Below, piece after piece: positions 46,482-57,243 of a stretch of DNA of 64,000 nucleotides (the first letter of the stretch is position 1; each line of letters opens with the position of its first letter). A program made the translations under genes and the position numbers. The notes under the pieces were generated by a model. That model did not search any database. It was not told where the DNA came from and saw only the letters and a program-made list of their open reading frames with translations. The stretch is from an uncultured Amylibacter sp. (lineage in GTDB: Bacteria > Pseudomonadota > Alphaproteobacteria > Rhodobacterales > Rhodobacteraceae): the NCBI GenBank assembly GCA_905182285.1, contig CAJJAY010000016.1, positions 1 to 64,000 of the forward strand, given 5' to 3'.

Positions 46482-49139
46482 ATGGTAAGCGTAAACGATA
46501 TTAGGTCCACTTTCTTAGATTTTTTTGAAAAAAACAATCATACAGTTGTTGATAGCTCACCTTTAGTGCCAAGAAATGATCCAACATTAATGTTCACTAA
46601 TTCTGGAATGGTTCAATTTAAAAATCAATTTTTAGGTCAAGAAACACGTTCTTACAGCCGTGCAACCACTGCTCAAAAATGTGTAAGGGCAGGCGGTAAA
46701 CATAATGATTTAGACAATGTTGGATATACAGCAAGGCATCATACGTTTTTTGAAATGTTGGGTAATTTTTCTTTTGGTGATTATTTTAAAGAAGAAGCTA
46801 TTAAATATTCTTGGGATTTAATTACAAAAGAGTTTGGTATTGATAAAAACCGCCTTTATGTAACAGTTTATCATACTGATGATGAAGCGGCTAATATTTG
46901 GAAGAAATATGCTGGTTTATCTGATGACCGCATTATTCGCATTGCTTCTGACGATAATTTTTGGCGGATGGGGCCAACGGGACCCTGTGGCCCATGTACG
47001 GAGATCTTTTATGATCATGGTGAAAGTGTATTTGGCGGACCCCCAGGTTCTGAAGATGAAGATGGTGACCGTTTTATAGAAATATGGAATGTAGTTTTTA
47101 TGCAAAATGAACAATTTGCAGATGGAACAATGAAGCCTTTAAATATGCAATCTATTGACACAGGAATGGGATTAGAGCGTATAGCTGCTCTGTTACAAGG
47201 TAGCCATGATAATTATGATACAGATTTGATGCGCGATTTGATTGAAGCTTCAGCTCAAGCTACGGGTGTTGAACCTTATGGTGAGCAGAATTTGCATCAT
47301 AGAGTTATTGCAGATCATTTGAGGTCTACATCTTTTCTTATATCTGATGGTATTTTACCATCAAATGAAGGGCGTGGATATGTTTTACGTCGTATAATGA
47401 GGAGGGCAATGAGGCATGCACATCTTTTAGGAGCAAAAGATCCAATAATGCATCAATTAGTACCTTCATTAGTCAGGCAAATGGGCCAAGCTTATCCTGA
47501 ATTAGTCCAAGCTCAAGCTCTAATAGAGGAAAGTTTATTGCTTGAAGAAACTCGCTTTAAAACAACTTTGGACCGGGGTCTAAAACTATTAGATGAAGAA
47601 ACGGGAGCTCTTTCAATGGGGGCAACATTATCTGGTGAAACTGCATTTAAATTATATGATACTTTCGGTTTTCCATTAGATCTTACTCAAGATGCTTTAC
47701 GAGAAAAGGGCGTAGATGTTGATTTAGATGGGTTTAACTCAGCTATGTCTGCTCAAAAAGCAAAAGCACGCGCAGCTTGGGTAGGCTCTGGAGAAGTTGC
47801 TGATGAAAGTATTTGGTTTGATTTAGCTGATAAACACGGGACTACAGATTTTTTAGGATATGATACACAAACTTCTGAAGGCCAAATTCTTGCGATTTTA
47901 CAGGATGGAAATGTTGTTGATAGCGTCTCGAAAGGCGATGACGTTATGTTAGTGCTAAATCAAACGCCATTTTATGCTGAAAGTGGCGGGCAAATTGCTG
48001 ATAATGGATATATTTTTGTAGAAAATAATAAGATCAAAATTACAGATGTAAAAAAGAAAGCTGGAATTTTCATACATATGGGTAAAGTTTTATCAGGTGA
48101 AATTATATCTGGATCATCTGCTGAACTATTAGTGAATTCTGACATGAGATCAGGAATATGTAATAGTCATACTGCAACACATTTATTAAATGAAGCATTG
48201 CGATCAAAGCTTGGTGAACATATTGCGCAGCGTGGATCTTTAAATGCTGAAGATAGATTAAGATTTGATTTTAGCCATTCGAAAAGCATGACTTCAGAAG
48301 AGCTTAGTGATGTTGAAATAGAGGTAAATAGTTTAATAAGACAAAACTCATCAGTTGAAACACGAATAATGACGCCTGACGATGCAAGAGGACTTGGAGC
48401 TCAAGCGCTATTTGGTGAAAAGTATGGAGATGAGGTTCGTGTTGTCTCAATGGGGAATAAGAAAGACTCTGGTAAGGGTTTAACTGGTAATACTTACTCT
48501 TTAGAATTGTGTGGTGGAACTCATGTTTCGCGCACGGGAGAAATTGGTGCGTTTGCATTAATTGGTGAAAGTGCATCTGCTGGTGGAGTTAGGCGCATTG
48601 AAGCACTTACTGGAAAAGCTGCTGAATTATATCATGCAGAACAATCTAATATTTTAAATGATCTTGCACGTATATTTAAAACAAAAACAGAAAATATATT
48701 AGATCGTGTTAAAGCTTTGCTTGATGAGAAAAAAATGCTTCAAAATGAAATAATTAATTTGAGGAAAGCAGTAGCTATGAGTTCAAAAGATGAGTCTCAA
48801 GAAACTGTTAAAATTAATAATTTTAATTTTTATGTTCAAACTTTTGAAGATGTTCCAAGTAAAGATCTAAGAAGTCTTGTTGATGAGCATAAAAATAGAT
48901 TGGGATCAGGTGTAATTTTATTATTATCTGGTGCCGGTGGTAAAGCTGCTATCTCGGTAGGCGTAACATCAGATTTGACAGATAAAGTTAATGCTGTTGA
49001 CTTAGTCAAAATTGCTGCAGCTGAGTTAGGTGGTAAAGGTGGTGGGGGTCGCCCAGACATGGCACAAGCAGGTGGAACTGATATTTCTAATGCTAAAAAA
49101 GCGATATCATTAGTTGAGAATTACTTAAAGGAGTTATGA
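46482..49139 (+). CDS. alaS: Alanyl-tRNA synthetase
   Basis: Charges tRNA-Ala. 885 residues, similar to the usual ~875. Class II catalytic domain (1-~240; [26 protein letters not shown]-like motif 2), tRNA-recognition region, editing domain (~560-710) with HTATH zinc motif and [14 protein letters not shown], and the C-Ala domain ending [16 protein letters not shown]. The ATG at 46482 is preceded by CAGGG; the longer frame (from 46395) begins within the recA terminator. The DUF1330 gene follows 1 bp after. Confidence 0.97.
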   Translation: MVSVNDIRSTFLDFFEKNNHTVVDSSPLVPRNDPTLMFTNSGMVQFKNQFLGQETRSYSRATTAQKCVRAGGKHNDLDNVGYTARHHTFFEMLGNFSFGDYFKEEAIKYSWDLITKEFGIDKNRLYVTVYHTDDEAANIWKKYAGLSDDRIIRIASDDNFWRMGPTGPCGPCTEIFYDHGESVFGGPPGSEDEDGDRFIEIWNVVFMQNEQFADGTMKPLNMQSIDTGMGLERIAALLQGSHDNYDTDLMRDLIEASAQATGVEPYGEQNLHHRVIADHLRSTSFLISDGILPSNEGRGYVLRRIMRRAMRHAHLLGAKDPIMHQLVPSLVRQMGQAYPELVQAQALIEESLLLEETRFKTTLDRGLKLLDEETGALSMGATLSGETAFKLYDTFGFPLDLTQDALREKGVDVDLDGFNSAMSAQKAKARAAWVGSGEVADESIWFDLADKHGTTDFLGYDTQTSEGQILAILQDGNVVDSVSKGDDVMLVLNQTPFYAESGGQIADNGYIFVENNKIKITDVKKKAGIFIHMGKVLSGEIISGSSAELLVNSDMRSGICNSHTATHLLNEALRSKLGEHIAQRGSLNAEDRLRFDFSHSKSMTSEELSDVEIEVNSLIRQNSSVETRIMTPDDARGLGAQALFGEKYGDEVRVVSMGNKKDSGKGLTGNTYSLELCGGTHVSRTGEIGAFALIGESASAGGVRRIEALTGKAAELYHAEQSNILNDLARIFKTKTENILDRVKALLDEKKMLQNEIINLRKAVAMSSKDESQETVKINNFNFYVQTFEDVPSKDLRSLVDEHKNRLGSGVILLLSGAGGKAAISVGVTSDLTDKVNAVDLVKIAAAELGGKGGGGRPDMAQAGGTDISNAKKAISLVENYLKEL

Positions 49140-49140
49140 G

Positions 49141-49431
49141 ATGAATAGTTACTGTATGGTTCAAATCACAGTTCATGATACCGAAGAATATGCAAAATAT
49201 GCAGAGCTAGCGGGTCCAGCTGTAAATAAATATGGGGGTGAATTTCTAGCTCGCGGTGGTAAGTGCCTTACTAAAGAAGGGCCTGAACAATTAAGAAATG
49301 TAATTATAAAATTTCCAAATTTTGATACTGCAGTTACATTTTATGAATCGAAAGAGTATCAAGAAGCATTAAAATTCGCATTAGCAGAAGGTGTATCGAC
49401 AAGAAATTATACTATTGTTGAAGGTCTATAG
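49141..49431 (+). CDS. DUF1330-family protein
   Basis: A 96-residue ferredoxin-like (dimeric alpha-beta barrel) protein with the family pattern YCMVQITVHDTEEYAKYAEL, GGEFLARGGK and VIIKFPNFDTAVTFYES. It is translated from AGGAG inside the alaS 3' end, so it is probably cotranscribed. Function unknown. Confidence 0.88.
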   Translation: MNSYCMVQITVHDTEEYAKYAELAGPAVNKYGGEFLARGGKCLTKEGPEQLRNVIIKFPNFDTAVTFYESKEYQEALKFALAEGVSTRNYTIVEGL

Positions 49432-49466
49432 TTATAAAATTTTTGTGTTTATATTGTTACATATAT

Positions 49467-49510
49467 ATTCGAAAGGACTTTTGAAATTAATAGTCCTTTC
49501 GAATTTTATT
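49467..49510. terminator. Bidirectional terminator between DUF1330 and icd
   Basis: Perfect 13 bp stem ATTCGAAAGGACT (49467-49479) / AGTCCTTTCGAAT (49492-49504) with T-rich on the + side and A-rich before it, serving the convergent alaS-DUF1330 and icd transcripts. Confidence 0.8.
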
Positions 49511-49512
49511 AA

Positions 49513-50721
49513 TTACATTGCTTTATTTAAGTTTTCATCAATCTTTTCTAAGAAACCTTCGGTTGTAAGCCAATTTTGATCTGGCCCTACCAATAAAGCC
49601 AAGTCTTTTGTCATGTGACCATTTTCTACTGTTGAAATTATAACTTTTTCTAATTTATTTGCAAAATCAGTAAGTTCTGTATTGTTGTCTAATTTAGCAC
49701 GATGTTTTAAGCCACCTGTCCAAGCATATATTGAAGCAATTGAATTTGTAGATGTTGCTTCACCCTTTTGATGCTGACGATAGTGACGTGTTACAGTACC
49801 ATGGGCTGCTTCTGCTTCAACAATTTTACCATCTGGTGTCATTAGTTGTGATGTCATTAGACCTAAAGAGCCATAACCTTGTGCAACGGTATCTGATTGT
49901 ACGTCACCATCATAGTTCTTGCATGCCCAAACGTAACCGCCAGACCATTTTAATGCGGCTGCAACCATGTCATCTATAAGTCTGTGCTCATAATGAATAC
50001 CTGCCTTTTTAAATTTAACTTCAAATTCATTTTCATAAACTTCTTGGAATATATCTTTGAACCTTCCATCGTAAACTTTTAAAATAGTATTTTTTGTTGA
50101 TAAATATACAGGCCATCCTAGATTTAGGCCATAATTTAATGATGCTCGTGCAAAGTCATAAATCGAATGATCTAGATTATACATGCCCATTGTAATTCCT
50201 GATGAAGGAGCATCAAACATGTTCTTTTCTATGATTGTTCCATCTTCGCCTTCAAATTTAATTGTTAATTTTCCAGCTCCTGGGAAACGAAAATCTGTAG
50301 CTTTATATTGGTCTCCATATGCATGTCGTCCAACGACAATCGGTCGTGTCCATCCTGGAACTAATCTTGGTACGTTTTTGCATATAATTGGTTGTCTGAA
50401 AATAACGCCGCCTAGGATGTTTCTAATTGTTCCATTTGGTGACCTGTACATACGTTTTAAGCCAAATTCGTCAACACGTTGCTCATCAGGAGTAATTGTT
50501 GCACATTTTACTCCAACTCCATATTTTTTAATTGCCTCAGCTGCATCTACAGTAATTTGATCGTCTGTATCATCACGCGCTTCAATACCTAAATCATAGT
50601 ATTTTAGATCTAAATCTACGTATGGTAGAATAAGTTTATCTTTGATGAACTGCCAGATGATACGTGTCATTTCATCACCATCTAATTCAACTACGGGGTT
50701 CTCCACTTTGATCTTAGTCAT
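49513..50721 (-). CDS. icd: NADP-dependent isocitrate dehydrogenase (eukaryote-like homodimeric type)
   Basis: TCA cycle: isocitrate to 2-oxoglutarate with NADP. 402 residues of the type II family common in alphaproteobacteria: [13 protein letters not shown] start, [25 protein letters not shown] (substrate loop), [28 protein letters not shown] (metal Asp residues), [14 protein letters not shown] (NADP). An inverted repeat lies ~76 bp upstream of its start. GTCCT/AGGACC ribosome site (AGGACC on the coding strand) before the ATG. Confidence 0.97.
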   Translation of the reverse strand: MTKIKVENPVVELDGDEMTRIIWQFIKDKLILPYVDLDLKYYDLGIEARDDTDDQITVDAAEAIKKYGVGVKCATITPDEQRVDEFGLKRMYRSPNGTIRNILGGVIFRQPIICKNVPRLVPGWTRPIVVGRHAYGDQYKATDFRFPGAGKLTIKFEGEDGTIIEKNMFDAPSSGITMGMYNLDHSIYDFARASLNYGLNLGWPVYLSTKNTILKVYDGRFKDIFQEVYENEFEVKFKKAGIHYEHRLIDDMVAAALKWSGGYVWACKNYDGDVQSDTVAQGYGSLGLMTSQLMTPDGKIVEAEAAHGTVTRHYRQHQKGEATSTNSIASIYAWTGGLKHRAKLDNNTELTDFANKLEKVIISTVENGHMTKDLALLVGPDQNWLTTEGFLEKIDENLNKAM

Positions 50722-50796
50722 TTAGGACCTCTTTATTTGTCAGTATTTGGAATCATAACATGCATCTACTAACGTATTTATTTATGCTTTAAAAGT

Positions 50797-50816
50797 ATGT
50801 ATACGATTGTATACAT
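50797..50816. promoter_or_regulatory. 20 bp inverted repeat, candidate operator upstream of icd
   Basis: ATGTATAC-GATT-GTATACAT: 8 bp arms with a 4 bp spacer, ~75 bp upstream of icd (minus strand) and ~160 bp before trmJ. Symmetry and sequence resemble GntR-type sites, but the regulator is unknown. It is the only such symmetric site I see in this 256 bp gap; the remainder is AT-rich without recognisable features. Confidence 0.45.
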
Positions 50817-50977
50817 GTATGGTGAGTTAAATGTTTAAAATAGACTCATATTTTCATATATGTCTAAAATTAATTTATATTGAATATTTGAGTAAGTTAA
50901 ATGTTTCTTGTCATTATATTTTTAGAGTTTTATCACCATTTTAAATATATTAAATTTGATTTATTGGAAAAATAATT

Positions 50978-51727
50978 ATGAAAAAAAATATATGGAATAA
51001 ATTGTCACCTTCCATTATTTTAATAGGCCCACAAATGGGGGAAAATATTGGTGCTTCAGCACGAGCTATGTTGAATTTTGGTATTGAGAAAATGAGCATA
51101 GTAAATCCAAGGGATGGTTGGCCAAACAATCGAGCAAAATCCATGTCGGCTGGGGCAGGGCGTGTTTTAGATGCAGCACAAGTATTTAGTAATACATCTG
51201 ATGCTTTAAGCGGTTTAAATTTTGTTTTTGCAACAACTGCTAGAACAAGAGATTTATCAAAAGAAATTATGACGCCTGAACGAGCAATGTTATATGCTAG
51301 GACATTAATTCAAGAAGGTAAAAAAGTTGGGTTTATGTTTGGGCCTGAAAATTCTGGATTATCTAATGAAGATATTGCACAAGCCAATGTGTTAGTCTCA
51401 GTTCCGGTTAATCCAGAATTTTCTTCATTAAATTTGTCCCAATGCGTATTATTGCTGGCTTATGAATGGCAGCGGCAAATTACTGAAGTTCCCAATGAAA
51501 TAATGGAGTTTGCAGGAACGGATTTTGCATCCTTAAAGGAAGTTCAAAAGTTAGTTGATCGGTCGGAAGAAGCTTTAATGGCAAGAAACTTTTTTTGGCC
51601 AATAGATAAATCTGAAAGTATGTTACTTTCTTTCAGAAATATGTTTTCACGTTTAAAACTAACTAAAATGGATGTCCAAATATTTCATGGTATTATCAAG
51701 TCTATGGAAAAGCCAAGAAAAGATTGA
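50978..51727 (+). CDS. trmJ: tRNA (cytidine/uridine-2'-O)-methyltransferase TrmJ
   Basis: SpoU/TrmH (SPOUT) family enzyme methylating position 32 of tRNAs. 249 residues with motif 1 LIGPQMGENIGASARAMLNFG, motif 2 GFMFGPENSGLSNED and motif 3 VPVNPEFSSLNLSQCVLLLAYEW, typical of TrmJ; a basic C-terminal extension follows. Single-gene unit. Confidence 0.93.
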   Translation: MKKNIWNKLSPSIILIGPQMGENIGASARAMLNFGIEKMSIVNPRDGWPNNRAKSMSAGAGRVLDAAQVFSNTSDALSGLNFVFATTARTRDLSKEIMTPERAMLYARTLIQEGKKVGFMFGPENSGLSNEDIAQANVLVSVPVNPEFSSLNLSQCVLLLAYEWQRQITEVPNEIMEFAGTDFASLKEVQKLVDRSEEALMARNFFWPIDKSESMLLSFRNMFSRLKLTKMDVQIFHGIIKSMEKPRKD

Positions 51728-51824
51728 TTTTTTAAGGGCTCTGTGCGCTTTTGACCAATTATAAAAATGGACGAAAGATTAACTTTGCACTAAATTAAAA
51801 ATATCAAAAGTAATAAGGTAAATT

Positions 51825-52964
51825 ATGAATAAATCACGTAATATTTTTGAAGACGTAGATATAGACAAACCCAATGATACTTCATTTAAAGGTGGATATA
51901 TCGATCAAGGCCGTGACGAATGGCGACTAGGTGTTTCTCGTTGGATGAAAATACTATTTATTTTAGTTTTTTTGATGGTTTTAGTAGGCGGTTTAACAAG
52001 ATTAACAGATAGTGGATTATCTATAACTGAATGGAATGTTATTAAGGGTGCTATACCTCCATTAAGTGATATAGCTTGGGCATTAGAGTTTGATAAATAT
52101 AAGAATATCCCAGAATACCAACTGCAAAATAAAGGTATGTCATTGGGAGACTTTAAAGTTATCTACTGGTGGGAGTGGGGACACCGCCAACTTGGAAGAT
52201 TTGTTGGATTAGTTTGGCTAATTGGATTTGTTTATCTGAACCTTAGAAAAAAAATTCCTAATGAATGGAAATTCCGAATGTTATTTGTTGGCCTATTAGG
52301 TGGATTACAGGGTGCAATCGGTTGGTGGATGGTTTCATCTGGTTTAGTAGGTCGTATGGTTGACGTTGCATCTTATAGATTAGCAACTCATTTGGGGCTA
52401 GCATTCATTATTTTGGGCACTCTATTTTGGTTTGTGATGAGAGTTGAAAGAACTGATGTTGATTTGATGCAGTCACGTAGGCGAAGTAATTTACAATCAA
52501 TTCGTTGGACGTCATTGCTTCTAGTACTTTCATTTTGGCAAATACTATTAGGAGCATTGGTCGCGGGCATAGACGCTGGAAGAGGTTACATAGATTGGCC
52601 AATGATGAATGGTGAATTTTTACCATCTGAAAGTTTTGATTATAATCCTTTATGGACTAATTTTTTTGAAAATCCGGCGTTAGTTCAGTTTAATCATCGC
52701 ATATTGGGGTATGTACTAATGGCACTAGGAATTGCTGCTTGGTTTAAGTCTCGAAGTATTGCCCACCGAAAACTACGCATTGGATTTAAAGCGATCTTAA
52801 TTATGATGGTTGCCCAAATGGTTTTGGGAATAGTAACTGTAATGTATGCAGCTCCTTGGTACATAGCTATCTTTCATCAAATTGGGGCAGTTGTATTAAT
52901 AGTTCTTATATTGCAAACGAAATTTATCGCTAATTTCCCTCAAGAACAATCTGTGCGTTCGTAG
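51825..52964 (+). CDS. ctaA: Heme A synthase (CtaA/COX15)
   Basis: Inner-membrane enzyme converting heme O to heme A for cytochrome c oxidase. 379 residues with about eight membrane helices and the family motifs GGLTRLTDSGLSITEWNVIKG-type (residues ~55-75), WWEWGHRQLGR, and histidines in ATHLGLAF, FNHRILGY and FHQIGAVV, which bind heme. The N-terminus is a hydrophilic extension (~40 residues). Oxidase subunit genes are not in the window. SD AAGG precedes the ATG. Confidence 0.95.
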   Translation: MNKSRNIFEDVDIDKPNDTSFKGGYIDQGRDEWRLGVSRWMKILFILVFLMVLVGGLTRLTDSGLSITEWNVIKGAIPPLSDIAWALEFDKYKNIPEYQLQNKGMSLGDFKVIYWWEWGHRQLGRFVGLVWLIGFVYLNLRKKIPNEWKFRMLFVGLLGGLQGAIGWWMVSSGLVGRMVDVASYRLATHLGLAFIILGTLFWFVMRVERTDVDLMQSRRRSNLQSIRWTSLLLVLSFWQILLGALVAGIDAGRGYIDWPMMNGEFLPSESFDYNPLWTNFFENPALVQFNHRILGYVLMALGIAAWFKSRSIAHRKLRIGFKAILIMMVAQMVLGIVTVMYAAPWYIAIFHQIGAVVLIVLILQTKFIANFPQEQSVRS

Positions 52965-53008
52965 AGATTAAGATATTTAACACTTATTTATAGGTATGGA
53001 GTTATTTA

Positions 53009-53410
53009 ATGATTAGTAGCGAAGAAATTAATGACTTTCTTGCTTTAGAGTTTCCACAAATTAATGGTGAATATGAAATCTTAGAATTATCTAGTGAAAA
53101 CATTACTATTTTTAATCGTATTTCAAGTAAACACTTGCGACCTGGCGGTACAGTATCTGGGCCATCTATGTTTGCATTAGCTGATGTTGCTTTTTATATT
53201 GCCATACTTGCAAATATTGGGACTAATAAATCCGTACTAACAACTAGTTGTAATATAGATTTTTTACGAAAACCTTTACAGATAAATTTAATTGCAAAAC
53301 CTCAAATAATAAAATTAGGGAAAAGTTTAATTGTTGGAGATGTTTTTATTTATTCAGAGGGTATGAATGAGCCCGTTTCTAGAGCAAATTTTACATATTC
53401 ATATAATTAA
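53009..53410 (+). CDS. PaaI-family hotdog thioesterase
   Basis: A 133-residue hotdog protein, acyl-CoA thioesterase type, with LRPGGTVSGPSMFALADVAFY carrying the catalytic Asp position and TTSCNIDFLRK strand. Substrate unknown; likely a small acyl- or aryl-CoA. It is a standalone gene 44 bp after ctaA and may be cotranscribed with it. Confidence 0.85.
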   Translation: MISSEEINDFLALEFPQINGEYEILELSSENITIFNRISSKHLRPGGTVSGPSMFALADVAFYIAILANIGTNKSVLTTSCNIDFLRKPLQINLIAKPQIIKLGKSLIVGDVFIYSEGMNEPVSRANFTYSYN

Positions 53411-53412
53411 TT

Positions 53413-53437
53413 GGGGTATTATAATACCTTTATTTTA
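53413..53437 (+). terminator. Possible terminator after the PaaI thioesterase
   Basis: GGTATTATAATACC (53415-53428) is a perfect 14 bp palindrome followed by TTTATTTT, right after the stop codon. It has few GC pairs, so efficiency is uncertain. Confidence 0.4.
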
Positions 53438-53476
53438 AGTCATTGTTTTTAATGAATAATATAGTGGTATTTTTGG

Positions 53477-53504
53477 TTGACGTAATCCTAGCATAATATA
53501 AAAG
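53477..53504 (+). promoter_or_regulatory. Putative promoter of rplM-rpsI
   Basis: TTGACG (53477-53482) with TAAAAG (53499-53504) after 16 bp, within TATAAAAG. It is ~55 bp upstream of rplM. Confidence 0.45.
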
Positions 53505-53559
53505 GCCATTATCTAATTAGAGTAAATCTTAATTACTCATAATAAATGGAATTATTAAT

Positions 53560-54027
53560 ATGAAAACATTTTCAGCAAAACCAGCTGACATTGATAAAAA
53601 ATGGTTCATAATTGACGCTGAAGGCGTTGTTTTGGGCCGTTTAGCATCAATTATAGCTATGCGATTACGCGGCAAACATAAACCTACCTTTACTCCTTCA
53701 ATGGATATGGGTGATAACGTAATAGTTATTAACGCTGAAAAAGTTCAGTTAACAGGTAAAAAACGATCTGACAAAATACATTACTGGCATACAGGCCATC
53801 CTGGCGGGATCAAACAGCGTACTGCTGGACAGATTTTAGAAGGAAAATTCCCAGAACGTTTATTAGAAAAAGCTGTCCAGAGAATGCTTCCTGGCGGACC
53901 TCTTTCACGTGAACAAATGCGTAATTTAAGAATTTATGCAGGAGCAGAACATCCACATGAGGCCCAAAACCCTGAAGTTTTGGATGTTAAATCTATGAAC
54001 TCAAAGAATACGCGGAGTCAATCATGA
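53560..54027 (+). CDS. rplM: 50S ribosomal protein L13
   Basis: 155 residues, the family norm. [27 protein letters not shown] start, [17 protein letters not shown] and the [15 protein letters not shown] segment are typical. It overlaps rpsI by 4 nt (ATGA), the near-universal rplM-rpsI operon. Confidence 0.98.
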   Translation: MKTFSAKPADIDKKWFIIDAEGVVLGRLASIIAMRLRGKHKPTFTPSMDMGDNVIVINAEKVQLTGKKRSDKIHYWHTGHPGGIKQRTAGQILEGKFPERLLEKAVQRMLPGGPLSREQMRNLRIYAGAEHPHEAQNPEVLDVKSMNSKNTRSQS

Positions 54028-54518
54028 ACGAAGAAATCAAATCATTGGATGCTTTAAAAGAAGCTGTTGGTGAAGTTACTGCTGCAGAGCAAATTCAAGC
54101 AGTTATAGCGCGTGAACCTGTGCGTGATGACTTAGGTCGTTCATACGCAACAGGAAAACGAAAAGATGCAGTTGCACGTGTTTGGATTAAACCAGGTTCA
54201 GGTAAAGTTGTTGTTAACGGTAAAGAGATGAACAAATACTTTGCACGTCCGGTTTTACAAATGATTTTGGCTCAACCGTTTTCTGTAGCAGGTGTTACAG
54301 GAGAGTTTGATGTAATGGCAACGGTTAAGGGTGGCGGTTTGTCTGGTCAAGCTGGTGCAGTTAAGCATGGTATTTCAAAAGCGCTTCAATTGTATGAACC
54401 ATCATTACGTCCTGCACTTAAAGCTGCAGGTTTTCTAACTCGAGATTCTCGTGTTGTTGAGCGTAAAAAATACGGTAAAGCCAAAGCGCGTAAGAGCTTC
54501 CAGTTCTCCAAGCGTTAA
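54024..54518 (+). CDS. rpsI: 30S ribosomal protein S9
   Basis: 164 residues, with an N-terminal extension of ~35 residues common in alphaproteobacteria before the core ([21 protein letters not shown]). The C-terminus [24 protein letters not shown]-like ends in SKR, the tail that touches P-site tRNA. A terminator follows. Confidence 0.98.
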   Translation: MNEEIKSLDALKEAVGEVTAAEQIQAVIAREPVRDDLGRSYATGKRKDAVARVWIKPGSGKVVVNGKEMNKYFARPVLQMILAQPFSVAGVTGEFDVMATVKGGGLSGQAGAVKHGISKALQLYEPSLRPALKAAGFLTRDSRVVERKKYGKAKARKSFQFSKR

Positions 54519-54543
54519 TATACACTTTACAATATATTCAATT

Positions 54544-54581
54544 AAAACGAGCACTTATGCAAATATGGGCTCGTTTTTTTT
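54544..54581 (+). terminator. Rho-independent terminator after rpsI
   Basis: AAAACGAGC (54544-54552) / GCTCGTTTT (54569-54577) 9 bp stem, 16 nt loop, T8 tract. The next ~190 bp are AT-rich with short TTTTTAA repeats and no recognisable gene. Confidence 0.8.
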
Positions 54582-54775
54582 GTTTCATTTCTAGCACAAA
54601 CTGAATAATTTATTTATATTAAATTATAATATATCTAATGTTTTAGCCCAAAATTTTACCTATATAAAAAGAAGGTACAAATTTTTAATTTTTAATTTTT
54701 ATTGCACTTATACCGATTTTGTAATTATCTTTTAAGAATAAGGCTACTTGAACTATAGATAGACGCAAAAAAAAC

Positions 54776-55279
54776 ATGAAGAAATCAAGACATAGCATTC
54801 CAGCAATGATATTTCATTGGGGATTTTTAATCATTTTTATATATGGAATCCTTAAGCAAGTAGAAGACATAAATCAACTATCAGATATTTCACTATTAAA
54901 ATTTGAAATTATTTTTGCAACTTTGATGTTGATCTTATTGATAATACGCTATTTCTACATGTCACGAACGCAGGTAACATCATTGCCAGAGGATACCTCA
55001 ATGTTTCAAAAGCGTGCAGCAAAGGTAGTACATCTTAGTCTTTATATTAATCTTGCTGTAATACCTATCACTGGTTTAGTGATAGGCATCTTGTACTGGT
55101 TGGGCTTGAAAAGTGGTATATTTATTGAATTCACTGTTGGATTACATGAACTTTCAATTTCTACAATGTATTGGTTGATTGCTATCCATGTTTCTGCTGC
55201 TATTTTTCACCGTTTCAAGAATGATGGGGTGTGGAGTTCTATGGTGCCACTTTTACCAGAGAAAAAAACATCAGATTAA
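54776..55279 (+). CDS. Cytochrome b561-family membrane protein
   Basis: A 167-residue four-helix inner-membrane b-type cytochrome. Haem-ligand histidines occur in MIFHWGFL, KVVHLSLY, GLHELSI and AIHVSAAIFHRF. Such proteins move electrons between ubiquinol and periplasmic or unknown partners. There is no clear Shine-Dalgarno site; the ATG at 54776 is assumed. Standalone; no YceI gene beside it. Confidence 0.85.
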   Translation: MKKSRHSIPAMIFHWGFLIIFIYGILKQVEDINQLSDISLLKFEIIFATLMLILLIIRYFYMSRTQVTSLPEDTSMFQKRAAKVVHLSLYINLAVIPITGLVIGILYWLGLKSGIFIEFTVGLHELSISTMYWLIAIHVSAAIFHRFKNDGVWSSMVPLLPEKKTSD

Positions 55280-55380
55280 GACCATCATGATTTTAAAATA
55301 AGTATTCACATATATTAATATGCACAGATTATAATATGATGTAGTCTTTGTTGAAATTTACGTATTAATGGAGACAATAG

Positions 55381-56253
55381 ATGAAAATTGGTTTTATAGG
55401 CCTTGGTAATATGGGTGCTCCAATGGCTAAAAATTTAGCTAAAGCCGGGCACGATGTAGTGGGTTTCGATAACATTGCGACAATTCCAAAAGAAATTACT
55501 CCTGGGGCTTCATCTAAGTCAGTAGCAAATAACGCTGATGTAGTAATATTTATGTTACCTAATGGTGAAATTTCAAGGTTAGTCGCAATTGATATAATGA
55601 GTATAATGAAAAAAGGATCTGTTCTTATTGATTGCTCAACAATCGATGTTGCATCAGCTAAGAAAATTAATGAATTAGCTAATGAAAGCTCTATTAATTT
55701 TTTAGATGCGCCTGTCTCTGGTGGAGTAGTCGGAGCCAATTCTGGAAGTTTAACTTTTATGGTTGGTGGAAAAAAAGATATATATGACAGACTTATCCCT
55801 CTATTTGATATTATGGGTCAAAAGTCAGTCTTTTGCGGAACAGCTGGCAGTGGTCAATCAGCCAAGATATGTAATAATATGATTTTAGGTGTAACTATGA
55901 TTGCTACTTGTGAAGCATTTGCATTAGCTGATAACTTAGGATTAGACAGACAGGCTATGTATGATGTTGTGAGTACATCCTCGGGTAGTAGTTGGTCGAT
56001 GAATACATATTGCCCTGCAGAAGGAATTGGACCTAAAAGTCCATCTGATAATAGCTATTTACCTGGATTTTCTGCTGACTTGATGCTGAAGGATTTACGT
56101 TTATCACAACAAGCTGCAAATGAAGCTGGCACATCAACACCTTTAGGTGAGGTTGCAACTAAAATATATCAAACATTTGTTGAGAACGGGGATGGATCTG
56201 GGCTAGATTTTTCAGCAATTTTACCTTGGATAAAAACATCTCAAAGATCATAA
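55381..56253 (+). CDS. mmsB: 3-hydroxyisobutyrate dehydrogenase
   Basis: Oxidises 3-hydroxyisobutyrate to methylmalonate semialdehyde in valine breakdown, the step before MmsA. 290 residues with Rossmann GFIGLGNMGAPMAKNL, the DAPVSGGVVGA motif and catalytic Lys in GQSAKICNNMILG. It is 42 kb from mmsA, so the pathway is scattered. SD-like GGAGAC before ATG. The family also has other beta-hydroxyacid substrates; the valine route is inferred from MmsA in the same genome. Confidence 0.93.
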   Translation: MKIGFIGLGNMGAPMAKNLAKAGHDVVGFDNIATIPKEITPGASSKSVANNADVVIFMLPNGEISRLVAIDIMSIMKKGSVLIDCSTIDVASAKKINELANESSINFLDAPVSGGVVGANSGSLTFMVGGKKDIYDRLIPLFDIMGQKSVFCGTAGSGQSAKICNNMILGVTMIATCEAFALADNLGLDRQAMYDVVSTSSGSSWSMNTYCPAEGIGPKSPSDNSYLPGFSADLMLKDLRLSQQAANEAGTSTPLGEVATKIYQTFVENGDGSGLDFSAILPWIKTSQRS

Positions 56254-56381
56254 ATACATAGCTATGTTAAAATTAGTTTATTATTGATGAAATAAATTAT
56301 TTAATTACGTCCTTTTTGTTAAAGTATTTTTATATTAATGACCTTAAAAAGTTTATTGATAAATTTCTGGAAAGTCTTGAT

Positions 56382-57191
56382 ATGCCTGTAGGTATTTTTG
56401 ATAGTGGATTAGGTGGATTGACTGTGCAGCAAGAGATTGCTTCTATTATTCCAGAACAATCTTTAGTATATTTGGGTGATAATCAATATGCGCCTTATGG
56501 CGTTAGAGATCATGATCAAATTTATACTTTGACCCAAAATGCTATAAAACGGTTATGGAAAGAAGGTTGTGATTTAGTAATTGTGGCCTGTAATACTGCA
56601 TCTGCAGTTGCCGTTAAGAGAATGCAAGAAGAGTGGCTGCCTCAAGATAAAAGAGTATTAGGAGTGTTCGTTCCATTGATTGAAGCAGTGACTGAACGAA
56701 AATGGGGGGATAACTCTGCACCAAGAGAAGTAAACGTCAAGCAGGTAGCTCTTTTTGCAACACCAGCTACCGTTGCAACAAGGGCGTTTCAACGAGAACT
56801 AGCTTTTCGTGCAATTGGTGTTGATGTGGAAGCACAGCCGTGTGGTGGGTTAGTTGATGCCATAGAAGAAAATGATTTTGAGCTTGCAGAAGCTTTAGTA
56901 CAGTCTCATGTATCCGCTTTATTAAGAAGGATGCCAAATCCACAAGCGGCTGTATTGGGTTGTACTCATTATCCAATTTTAAAGGAATGTTTTGAAAAAG
57001 CATTGGGACCTAATGTTGAAGTTTATTCTCAAGGAAAAATAGTTGCTGATAGTTTGGTGCATTATTTAAAAAGACATCCTATATTTATTGAGAGTGGTGA
57101 TACATTATTTTTAACTACTGGAGACGTTAATAAAGTTAGTCTGGCAGCAACCAGGTTTTTAGGTAAAAAAATGTTATTTAAATCGGCTTAA
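56382..57191 (+). CDS. murI: Glutamate racemase
   Basis: Makes D-glutamate for peptidoglycan. 269 residues with [11 protein letters not shown], catalytic cysteine in [11 protein letters not shown] and [10 protein letters not shown] begin at the ATG at 56382 (GGAAAG upstream); a longer frame from a TTG at 56316 adds 22 residues with no racemase character. Followed by argC. Confidence 0.95.
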   Translation: MPVGIFDSGLGGLTVQQEIASIIPEQSLVYLGDNQYAPYGVRDHDQIYTLTQNAIKRLWKEGCDLVIVACNTASAVAVKRMQEEWLPQDKRVLGVFVPLIEAVTERKWGDNSAPREVNVKQVALFATPATVATRAFQRELAFRAIGVDVEAQPCGGLVDAIEENDFELAEALVQSHVSALLRRMPNPQAAVLGCTHYPILKECFEKALGPNVEVYSQGKIVADSLVHYLKRHPIFIESGDTLFLTTGDVNKVSLAATRFLGKKMLFKSA

Positions 57192-57243
57192 CTGAATATG
57201 ATTATAAAGAAATTAAGATACAAAGTATGATAAGGAAAATAAT

